From contig CANQZP010000070.1 in assembly GCA_947628395.1 (NCBI GenBank), forward strand, positions 1 through 6,309: a DNA stretch of 6,309 nt, written 5' to 3'. The stretch is from an uncultured Clostridia bacterium (GTDB taxonomy: Bacteria; Bacillota; Clostridia; TANB77; CAG-508). The stretch's first letter is position 1. Each line of letters opens with the position of its first letter. Below are positions 1 through 5,829 of the stretch, piece after piece. The notes beneath the pieces are model-generated. The model had not been told where the DNA came from and made no database searches. It saw only the letters and a program-made list of their open reading frames with translations. The translations under genes were made by a program, and so were the position numbers.

Positions 1-3
1 TCA

Positions 4-57
4 AGCCTCAAAGCTATTGATATTAGTAGCTTTAAGGTTAGTTTTTATCTCTTTTTA
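4..57 (+). terminator. Possible plus-strand terminator at the left edge
   Basis: AAAGCTA (10-16) pairs with TAGCTTT (27-33). After one mismatch, AGCCT (4-8) pairs with AGGTT (35-39) using one G-U pair. The stem is followed by AGTTTTTATCTCTTTTT. This looks like the terminator of a plus-strand gene ending just left of the window, which would converge with the operon. No such gene is visible here. Confidence 0.4.
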
Positions 58-110
58 ATGTCAAACTCAGGTTATAATATTACTTTTTACTTCATATTTT
101 GTCAATTTAT

Positions 111-163
111 GATAAAAATAAAAAAACATCAGATACGATAAATTTAAAGCATCTAACGTTTTT
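111..163 (-). terminator. Rho-independent terminator of the operon
   Basis: On the minus strand, 163-149 (AAAAACGTTAGATGC) pairs with 136-122 (GTATCTGATGTTTTT). This gives a 15-bp stem with three G-U pairs and a 12-base loop, followed by TTATTTTTATC. The stem starts 55 bases after the glycosyltransferase stop. The G-U pairs work only in minus-strand RNA, which fixes its direction. Confidence 0.75.
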
Positions 164-217
164 ATCATTTTTATTATATTTTCTTTTCAAAATCATAACA
201 AATAATTTTATTAAATT

Positions 218-1870
218 TTAGTATATCCACGAATCAAACCATTTTGTTTGATCTATATATTTTTGACTTACTTTCATACCTGAATAAACAGGATAAAAAT
301 ATATAAAACCTAATAAGAATAATATTAAAGAAAAAACCGTAAAGAATTTTTTATTAAACTTCTCCTCTATTTTCTTTAATAAAAATACTATCGCTATCAT
401 AACAAACGGAAGTGTTATAAAGTAATGATAAATAAACATTACTCTTCCAATAAATACATAAGGTAACCAAGTCGCAAGAATCATAACTAAAAATATAGCA
501 GCTTCTTTATTTCTTTTAATTAATGTGTATATTAGAGCAAATACTGTACTTATCGCTCCTAACCACCATATAAAAGGATTTCCCATACAAGATATTGTAG
601 ATACCATATTTCCACTAAAATATCTTACATAATACCACATAGGTTTATAAAGTATAGGCCATGTATACCAGTCAGATGTAAAAGGATGTGTTGCGTCTAA
701 ATTAGAATGATATTCATACATATTTTTTTGATAATCAATAAGAGATTGAAAATCCTTAATTCTACACCCTTCATTTAACTGAAGAGGAAGATATGACAAC
801 AAATATATACAAATTGGTACTACTACAAAAGATAATATACACCATAAAATTATTTTTAAATCATCCTTGCCAAATTTATTCTTTTTAACATTATAAATAA
901 AATGAGCAAAGAATATAATTGCTAAACCTAAAGCTACAAAAAAAGCTGTCCACTTAGTTGCAATTCCCATTCCTATAGAAATTCCTGACAAAAGCAAATA
1001 TCTACTCTTTTTCTTGAAAGATTCTGTTTTTTCTAAGAACATATATTTAATCATAAATAAGAAAGATGTTAGACAAAATAGAACCAAAAAACTATCTACA
1101 GTAGCTATTCTTGTCTGTACAAAATGCATTCCATCTAAGGCAATAATTGCAGCTAATATTAAACCATATTTTTCTTTTTTAAATAATGTTTTACCTATAA
1201 AATACATTACTAGAATCATTAAAATTCCAGCTATATTTCCCATTAAGCGATAATTAAATGTAGTCATTCCAAATAAATATACAGGTATAGAAATTATAAT
1301 TTTTCCAAGAGGTGGATGTACGCACTCATAGGGATCTATATTATTTAATTGCTCATAAGCTGTTCTTGCATGATATATTTCATCAAAATATGTACTATTT
1401 AAATAAGAAATTTCATTTGGAATAAGATTTTGTTCATCAATTAAGGAATTATCTTTTTCATCAATGGCTTTTAAATCTAGCATATTTCCATCTATATCAT
1501 AAGCTGCTATTTCGCCAATTACATTTTCAGAAGATAGAGAATCTATAACAATATAAGAAACATCTTGATAAAAACTTGTATTAAGCTCTTGCCATGCAAA
1601 AACAGATGCATAATCAAAATCCAAATTTACATATTGTCTATCTGTAGAATCTCTTGAAGTTAATAAATAGATTTTAAGATCTGATATGTTATTCCCCACA
1701 TAAATTTTCAATTTTGCTATTTCAGATTTTTCCTCTAAGTATAAATATGATAATTCTCTTTCATCAAATTTTTTAAAATTTTGTGGATTTTTAGTACTTC
1801 CTAAATTTATAAAAGAAACAATTGTATAAACTAATATTATAGCTATAAGAATTATATTTGACTTTTTCAT
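218..1870 (-). CDS. PMT family (GT39) phospholipid-dependent glycosyltransferase
   Basis: This is an integral membrane GT-C enzyme expected to move a sugar, classically mannose, from a polyprenyl-phosphate carrier to Ser/Thr of proteins on the outer membrane face. Starting at the ATG at 1868-1870 it has 550 residues; the ATG at 1880-1882 would add four. The first membrane segment is at about 4-23. The acidic catalytic motif FDEIYHAR is at 162-169 (Asp163/Glu164), followed by CVHPPLGK (183-190), MGNIAG (210-215), ALDGMHFVQTRIATVDSF (244-261) and YTWPILYKPMWYY (402-414), all characteristic of the PMT family. About ten further hydrophobic segments follow. Unusually, some 135 residues lie between the first membrane segment and the catalytic motif, and part of them (about 25-131) looks like a galactose-binding (F5/8C) type fold. 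Donor sugar and target proteins cannot be read from the sequence. It is the last gene of the run, behind a hairpin and followed by a terminator. Confidence 0.9.
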   Translation of the reverse strand: MKKSNIILIAIILVYTIVSFINLGSTKNPQNFKKFDERELSYLYLEEKSEIAKLKIYVGNNISDLKIYLLTSRDSTDRQYVNLDFDYASVFAWQELNTSFYQDVSYIVIDSLSSENVIGEIAAYDIDGNMLDLKAIDEKDNSLIDEQNLIPNEISYLNSTYFDEIYHARTAYEQLNNIDPYECVHPPLGKIIISIPVYLFGMTTFNYRLMGNIAGILMILVMYFIGKTLFKKEKYGLILAAIIALDGMHFVQTRIATVDSFLVLFCLTSFLFMIKYMFLEKTESFKKKSRYLLLSGISIGMGIATKWTAFFVALGLAIIFFAHFIYNVKKNKFGKDDLKIILWCILSFVVVPICIYLLSYLPLQLNEGCRIKDFQSLIDYQKNMYEYHSNLDATHPFTSDWYTWPILYKPMWYYVRYFSGNMVSTISCMGNPFIWWLGAISTVFALIYTLIKRNKEAAIFLVMILATWLPYVFIGRVMFIYHYFITLPFVMIAIVFLLKKIEEKFNKKFFTVFSLILFLLGFIYFYPVYSGMKVSQKYIDQTKWFDSWIY

Positions 1871-1874
1871 TTTT

Positions 1875-1880
1875 CTCCCC
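1875..1880 (-). promoter_or_regulatory. Ribosome binding site deciding the glycosyltransferase start
   Basis: GGGGAG lies 4 bases before the ATG at 1868-1870. The ATG at 1880-1882 in the same frame has only AT-rich sequence upstream and would itself contain this site. The spacing is short, so the choice is likely but not certain. Confidence 0.5.
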
Positions 1881-1897
1881 ATTTTTATCTATTTCTA

Positions 1898-1927
1898 AAA
1901 TAGGTGAACAAAAATGTTCACCTATTT
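1898..1927 (-). terminator. 13-bp perfect hairpin just after the GldG-like gene
   Basis: Bases 1898-1910 and 1915-1927 are perfect reverse complements around a 4-base loop; the core is TAGGTGAACA / TGTTCACCTA. It begins one base past the GldG-like stop. On the minus strand it is followed only by a short T run (ATTTTAG), so it could be a weak or partial terminator, a transcript-stabilising hairpin, or a protein-binding palindrome. Its place between the exporter genes and the glycosyltransferase suggests it lowers or separates expression of the latter. Confidence 0.6.
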
Positions 1928-1928
1928 A

Positions 1929-3446
1929 TTATGCTTTTTTTCTTCTATTAAACCATACTATAAATCCAGAACCAATTATTATAATTGGAATAACTGTAAT
2001 TATTATTCTAACAGTTCTATCTTGAGTTTCAGTTGGCATATATTGGGTTACAGAAGAAGATTTTCTTATTGAATATAATTCTCCTTTAGAACCTAAATAT
2101 GCAAAAGAATTTAAAATCGTATTATAGTTTGCCGGATATTGTACCATTGGAATATTAAGTCCTATATCAGTATCCATAGCATCTGAAAAAGAAACTGCTG
2201 TAGAAAATATTACCATTTTAGATGTAACACCATCAGAAACTATTTTTTCTAAAGAAACACCTGTAGTAAATTGTCCATTTTCCTCTTCTTTGTTTTCAAC
2301 ATTTATAGCAACAGCTTCATCAGAAGAATATAATAACTTATTTGAAGTTACTTTTAACGTAGCTAATTCTTCACTGCCAGCTATTTCTATAACTCCAGGA
2401 TAATATAATAAAGGTGCTGCATTTGCATTATATATAAGTCTAGTAATTTCATTATCAGAAGCAACATCAGATTGAACATAACCATAACTTCCAGCAACAG
2501 TATTATCATTTGTTTCAGCTACATATTTATTAGGCATACTAACGCCGTACAAGTCTAGAACTTTTTGGAAATTAGTAAAATCAATAAAATCAGTTACTCG
2601 TATATCTTTAGCAATCAACAAATTACCGCCTTTATTAATATATTCCATAATTGCATTAGCCTCTGATTCAGTTAAATCTGAAGAAAGTGACATGATAGCT
2701 AAAATATCACAATCTTCTGGAACTGCCCCAGTTGATAATAAATTTACTGAACTTACCTCATAAAGTTCATCTTGCAAAGCAGTACTTAAATAACTAACCC
2801 CTCCATTGATAGAATAATTAGATTTTCCTTCTAAGAAATAAACTTTAGTCTTTTCTTCAGTATTTACATCTAAAATAGAATTAGTTAATTTTTGTTCTGT
2901 TATATCAACATAATTATAACTTGCATCATAAGTATAGGTATCTTCTTGATATACATAATTTGTTTTCAAATCAGACTTTACAATAATAACTGGATAATCT
3001 TCCTCTAAATAATATTCTTCTACAAGATCAGGATTTTCATCTTTAGTTACTACTGTATAATTTATTTTATCATTTTGAGAATGATATTGTTTTAATAAAT
3101 CTATTAAAGATGAATCTTCAGTATATCCCCAAACATAAACATCTGTATCATGAGATAAATTTTTTAATACATTTTTAGAAGTATCTGTTAATGTATACAA
3201 TTTATCTTTAGTTAAATCAATTTGAGCTAAATCAATTTTTCTAACTCCCCAGTTTACTAAGAAATACAAAGCTATTATAATCAAAACTAAAATTACTGTT
3301 CTTGTAGTATCTTTTAAACAATAATTTTTTATTTTATATCCTAGTTTTTGAAAAATATTTCTTTCATCCTTATTTTCATTTTTTATCTTTTCTTTCTTAT
3401 TTTTTTCCTTTTTTATTTTCTCTTTTTTTACTTTTTCGTTTTTCAT
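1929..3446 (-). CDS. GldG-like ABC transporter auxiliary protein, membrane anchored
   Basis: The 505-residue protein is the third part of the exporter. Residues 1-30 are very rich in Lys and Glu and form a pentapeptide repeat (see the repeat entry). A membrane segment follows at 50-66, then a long outside region, then a second membrane segment at 479-498 ending in a basic tail (RRKKA). This two-anchor layout is typical of GldG. Just after the first anchor comes IDLTKDKLYTLTDTSKNVLKNL (76-97), the most recognisable GldG block. VYFLEGKSNYSING (202-215), YINKGGNLLIAKD (269-281) and FQKVLDLYGV (293-302) also fit the family's auxiliary domain. The ATG is fixed by AAGGAGGAG (3452-3460). The family's biochemical role is not settled; it probably works with the permease outside the membrane. 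A hairpin starts one base after the stop codon. Confidence 0.88.
   Translation of the reverse strand: MKNEKVKKEKIKKEKNKKEKIKNENKDERNIFQKLGYKIKNYCLKDTTRTVILVLIIIALYFLVNWGVRKIDLAQIDLTKDKLYTLTDTSKNVLKNLSHDTDVYVWGYTEDSSLIDLLKQYHSQNDKINYTVVTKDENPDLVEEYYLEEDYPVIIVKSDLKTNYVYQEDTYTYDASYNYVDITEQKLTNSILDVNTEEKTKVYFLEGKSNYSINGGVSYLSTALQDELYEVSSVNLLSTGAVPEDCDILAIMSLSSDLTESEANAIMEYINKGGNLLIAKDIRVTDFIDFTNFQKVLDLYGVSMPNKYVAETNDNTVAGSYGYVQSDVASDNEITRLIYNANAAPLLYYPGVIEIAGSEELATLKVTSNKLLYSSDEAVAINVENKEEENGQFTTGVSLEKIVSDGVTSKMVIFSTAVSFSDAMDTDIGLNIPMVQYPANYNTILNSFAYLGSKGELYSIRKSSSVTQYMPTETQDRTVRIIITVIPIIIIGSGFIVWFNRRKKA
3372..3446 (-). repeat. 15-nt tandem repeat coding five Lys/Glu-rich pentapeptides
   Basis: The first 25 codons of the GldG-like gene read as five consecutive pentads: MKNEK, VKKEK, IKKEK, NKKEK, IKNEN. 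Period five is exact and only the first position of each pentad varies strongly. At DNA level this is a 75-base stretch of five imperfect 15-base units, almost purely A and G on the coding strand. The encoded part lies in the cytoplasm ahead of the first membrane segment. Gain or loss of a unit would keep the frame. Confidence 0.8.
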
Positions 3447-3461
3447 TTTCTCTCCTCCTTC

Positions 3462-4142
3462 CTATTTAACACTTTTTCTTCTTTGTAAAACAATTATAGT
3501 CAAAAGTATAAATAATAAAGAAAAAGATATATATCCTACCACTTCTTTAAGAGCAATTATACCAAGTGGAAACTTTTGAAACATATTAACTAAAGATAAT
3601 AATTCAAATATTCCATTAGATTGACTAAAATATCCTAGTAATAAAAAGAAAACTATAGGAACTATCGCTGCAATAATTTGATTTTCTGTAATACTTGATA
3701 TAAACATTCCAAAAGAAATATAAGACATAGCAAGCAAAAAGAAACCAAGTACAGCAACTAAGGCTACAACTAAAGAAGGACTACCAAAATATTTCAAAAT
3801 TCCAAAATAAACAAATGTAATAGCAATTGTTATTAAAATAACTACAGCAGCAGCAAAGAATTTTCCTAAGACAATACTAACAATACTTCTTGGCGAAGTC
3901 ATAAGTAACTGATCTGTTCCATTTTTCTTTTCTTCTGCAAACATTCTCATAGTAATAACAGGAGTAATAAAAGTTAAAATCATTATGCTATCCCATAAAA
4001 CATATTCAAAATTTATATAATGCTGTGAAAAAGTATAAGAATAGAAAACAAAACTAACAACAGCAATAAAAAGACCTATAAAAACATATCCTATTGGCGT
4101 TAAAAAATAACTTTTTAATTCTTTTTTTAAAACAGCAAACAT
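3462..4142 (-). CDS. ABC-2 type permease, GldF-like
   Basis: This is the membrane subunit of the exporter, 226 residues long. About six hydrophobic segments can be seen, near residues 17-36, 51-65, 94-115, 123-147, 154-172 and 201-218, which is the normal ABC-2 layout. The N-terminus LKKELKSYFLTPIGYVFIG and the cytoplasmic block MRMFAEEKKNGTDQLLMTSP (65-84) are typical of GldF/NosY-like permeases. The latter probably forms the coupling surface for the ATPase. The short basic tail RRKSVK fits a cytoplasmic C-terminus. The ATG at 4140-4142 overlaps the ATPase stop by one base, and the GldG-like gene starts 15 bases downstream. In Bacteroidota the related proteins belong to the gliding apparatus; in Gram-positive bacteria no common substrate is established, so export of an envelope component is inference. 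Confidence 0.9.
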   Translation of the reverse strand: MFAVLKKELKSYFLTPIGYVFIGLFIAVVSFVFYSYTFSQHYINFEYVLWDSIMILTFITPVITMRMFAEEKKNGTDQLLMTSPRSIVSIVLGKFFAAAVVILITIAITFVYFGILKYFGSPSLVVALVAVLGFFLLAMSYISFGMFISSITENQIIAAIVPIVFFLLLGYFSQSNGIFELLSLVNMFQKFPLGIIALKEVVGYISFSLLFILLTIIVLQRRKSVK

Positions 4143-5092
4143 TATTTTTTACCTCCTTCTTCATCTTTTTCAGTAAGTTTTAAAAATGCATCTTCTAAGC
4201 TTGATTCTTTTTTCTTCATTTCTATAATTGTAATATCTTCTTTAGCACATTCTTTAAATAATTGTTTTCTAATATCATCATTTACATTACATTCGATTTC
4301 ATAAGACTTAGAATTTTCTTTATTTTCTATAAACTTAACAGTTTTTATGGAGTTAACAGTTTTAATTACATTTTCAAATTTATTCTCTTCATCTTCTACA
4401 ACAACAGAAATAATATTAGTTTCATTCGTCTGATTTTCAATTTCTTCTGGATTACCAATCTTTATAATCTCACCTTTATTTATGATTATTACTTTATTAC
4501 ACATTTGACTAACTTCAGACAAAATATGAGAACTTAGAATAACTGTATGTTTCTCTTTTAATGAACGAATAAGCTCTCTTATTTCAGTAACCTGTTTTGG
4601 ATCTAATCCAACAGTAGGTTCATCTAAAATAAGTATTTTAGGATTACCAACAAGTGCTCCAGCTAAACTTACTCTTTGTTTGTATCCTCTAGATATATTT
4701 TTTATAAGTTTATTTTGAACATCTTTTACTCCTACTGCATTTAAAACTCGTTCCACTTCTGCTTTTTTTTCTTTTCTCTTAATCAATTTTAAATCTGCCA
4801 TATAGCTAATAAACTCTTTTACAGTTAAATCATTATATAAAGGAACATTTTCAGGCATATAACCAATTTCTTTTTTAGCCTTTTTGGCTTTTCTATCAAT
4901 ATCGAAACCATTAACAATAATTTTGCCACTAGTAGGTTCAATAAAACCTGTAATCATATTCATTGTAGTAGATTTTCCAGCTCCGTTAGGACCTAAAAAT
5001 CCTACAATTTCCCCCTCATCTATTTTGAAACTTATATCTTTAATAGCTTCAAAATCTCCATATTTCTTAGAAACATTTTTTACTTCTATCAA
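4142..5092 (-). CDS. ABC transporter ATP-binding protein (GldA-like)
   Basis: This is the cytoplasmic ATPase of an ABC-2 type exporter, 316 residues long. Visible motifs are Walker A GPNGAGKST at 34-42, GYMPE at 78-82 in the Q-loop position (Glu81 in place of Gln, as in the YLPE subgroup), the signature ISRGYKQR at 133-140, Walker B ILILDEPT at 153-160, the D-loop GLDP at 162-165, and the switch His189 in SSHIL. After the nucleotide-binding domain a tail of about 95 residues ends with SLEDAFLKLTE, the usual closing element of GldA/CcmA/NatA-type subunits. It is the most upstream gene of a three-gene exporter: its stop TAA shares one base with the permease ATG. The family (ABC-2 export ATPase) is certain. 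The Gld-like assignment rests on the YMPE form and on the two genes downstream, and the substrate is unknown. Confidence 0.94.
   Translation of the reverse strand: MIEVKNVSKKYGDFEAIKDISFKIDEGEIVGFLGPNGAGKSTTMNMITGFIEPTSGKIIVNGFDIDRKAKKAKKEIGYMPENVPLYNDLTVKEFISYMADLKLIKRKEKKAEVERVLNAVGVKDVQNKLIKNISRGYKQRVSLAGALVGNPKILILDEPTVGLDPKQVTEIRELIRSLKEKHTVILSSHILSEVSQMCNKVIIINKGEIIKIGNPEEIENQTNETNIISVVVEDEENKFENVIKTVNSIKTVKFIENKENSKSYEIECNVNDDIRKQLFKECAKEDITIIEMKKKESSLEDAFLKLTEKDEEGGKK
4151..4158 (-). promoter_or_regulatory. Ribosome binding site of the permease, inside the ATPase gene
   Basis: AAGGAGGT, an 8-base match to the consensus, lies within the last ATPase codons (Glu-Glu-Gly-Gly) and 8 bases before the permease ATG. 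Together with the TAATG overlap it indicates coupled translation of ATPase and permease. Confidence 0.85.
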
Positions 5093-5100
5093 AATTAATC

Positions 5101-5106
5101 TCCTCC
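5101..5106 (-). promoter_or_regulatory. Ribosome binding site of the ABC ATPase (decides a TTG start)
   Basis: GGAGGA on the minus strand lies 8 bases upstream of the TTG at 5090-5092. It fixes the start there, in agreement with the standard MIEVKNVSKKYG opening of the ATPase. The ATG at 5116-5118 is out of frame. Confidence 0.8.
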
Positions 5107-5132
5107 AATCTTTCCCATAAATTTTATATTTC

Positions 5133-5154
5133 TAAACTTAAATTAAACTTAAAT
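5133..5154. repeat. Two perfect tandem copies of an 11-bp repeat
   Basis: TAAACTTAAAT occurs at 5133-5143 and again, with no gap, at 5144-5154. The second copy covers the trmB stop codon (TAA on the minus strand, 5149-5151) and part of its last sense codon. The unit is about one helical turn long. It may be simple AT-rich slippage rather than a regulatory site. Confidence 0.6.
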
Positions 5155-5817
5155 TTTTTGTGCAATTAATGCTTTTATTTTTATGCCTTGCTCTTTAAAC
5201 ATAATCTCATGTTCAGTTAAAATATCTTCAAAAATTAAATCTTTATCTAAATCATAAGTCTTTGTTAAAATTTTAAAATCAGAACTTTCAAAATACTCTA
5301 TACTCTCATTAAAAAGATCATCATCATCAGTCTTAAAATATATTTCACCCTTGTCCTTTAAAAACACTTTATAATGCTCAAGCTGCCTTGGATGAGTAAG
5401 TCTTCTCTTTTTATGTTTTCCTCTAGGCCATGGATTACAAAAATTAATATATATTCTATCTATAATATCATTTTCTGAAAAGACATCTAGAATTCTTTCA
5501 GCATTCATTCTAATAAGAGCTATATTATCTAATTTATTATGATGATAAATATACTTGTCCAACCATTCTTTCTCAATATTCCTTTTAGAAAGTCCTAGCA
5601 TTGCTTCAATCATATCAGCTGCTATAAAATTAATATCATGATTTTTTACAGCCATTTTCGCAATAAAACTTCCTTTTCCACATCCAAGTTCTAAATGAAT
5701 AGGCTTTTTTTCTGAAAAATACTCATTCCATTTTCCTTTATAAACACTTGGATCATCTATATAAAATTCACATTCTTCTAATTCTTGTTTTGCCCAAGGT
5801 CTTCTTCTTATTCTCAA
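5149..5817 (-). CDS. trmB: tRNA (guanine(46)-N7)-methyltransferase
   Basis: This cytoplasmic enzyme transfers a methyl group from S-adenosylmethionine to N7 of G46 in the variable loop of many tRNAs. The 222-residue length is normal for the family. The N-terminus RRRPWAKQEL matches the usual short RxKPWA start. The SAM-binding motif I is LELGCGKGSF at 42-51. The second acidic strand end is IAADM at 65-69. The family block is INFCNPWPRGKHKKRRLTH at 124-142, with Asn128 where DPWP proteins have Asp. FKTDDDDLF follows at 161-169 and the terminal TEHEIMFKEQG at 201-211. The start is TTG (5815-5817): it has AGGTGA 6 bases upstream, the protein aligns with the family from there, and no in-frame ATG fits. 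It sits 6 bases after the VanW stop and 56 bases before the ABC ATPase, probably in the same transcript. It is a housekeeping tRNA-modification gene with no obvious link to its envelope-related neighbours. Confidence 0.96.
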   Translation of the reverse strand: MRIRRRPWAKQELEECEFYIDDPSVYKGKWNEYFSEKKPIHLELGCGKGSFIAKMAVKNHDINFIAADMIEAMLGLSKRNIEKEWLDKYIYHHNKLDNIALIRMNAERILDVFSENDIIDRIYINFCNPWPRGKHKKRRLTHPRQLEHYKVFLKDKGEIYFKTDDDDLFNESIEYFESSDFKILTKTYDLDKDLIFEDILTEHEIMFKEQGIKIKALIAQKI

Positions 5818-5823
5818 ATAGTA

Positions 5824-5829
5824 TCACCT
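5824..5829 (-). promoter_or_regulatory. Ribosome binding site of trmB, overlapping the VanW stop
   Basis: AGGTGA on the minus strand lies 6 bases upstream of the TTG at 5815-5817. Its last three bases are the TGA stop of the VanW gene. This site supports the TTG as the trmB start, and suggests that ribosomes finishing VanW can restart on trmB. Confidence 0.75.

Larger units (their letters stand above)
1..217. other. Non-coding left flank
   Basis: This AT-rich stretch follows the glycosyltransferase stop. Apart from the two hairpins described separately, no gene can be supported. A plus-strand frame is open from the left edge to a stop at about 133-135, but it reads across the hairpin and looks like AT-rich background. 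A minus-strand TTGACA at 59-64 with TAACCT 18 bases further on (35-40) is a weak candidate promoter for a gene leaving the window to the left. Confidence 0.5.

Noticed and set aside
50..78. TATAAT at 73-78 as a plus-strand promoter
   Set aside because: No -35 element is found at the right distance, it would only drive antisense RNA, and such hexamers are expected by chance in AT-rich DNA.
1014..1253. Plus-strand open frame of 79 codons
   Set aside because: It lies antisense to the highly conserved membrane part of the PMT-like gene, has no convincing ribosome binding site and shows no recognisable protein motif.
1883..1928. Separate promoter for the glycosyltransferase
   Set aside because: TTGTTC with an AT-rich hexamer downstream can be picked out, but the -10 match is poor and the start of transcription would fall on the initiation region.
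4262..4537. Plus-strand open frame of 91 codons
   Set aside because: It is antisense to the ABC ATPase gene; its composition (Phe, Ile, Asn, Tyr) is what the complement of an AT-rich gene gives.
5093..5118. Tiny leader frame MGKIGGD upstream of the ATPase
   Set aside because: It has seven codons, no ribosome binding site of its own, and simply reads through the Shine-Dalgarno sequence of the ATPase.
4884..5120. Plus-strand open frame of 78 codons
   Set aside because: It is the mirror of the ATPase N-terminal region including Walker A; it has no independent support.
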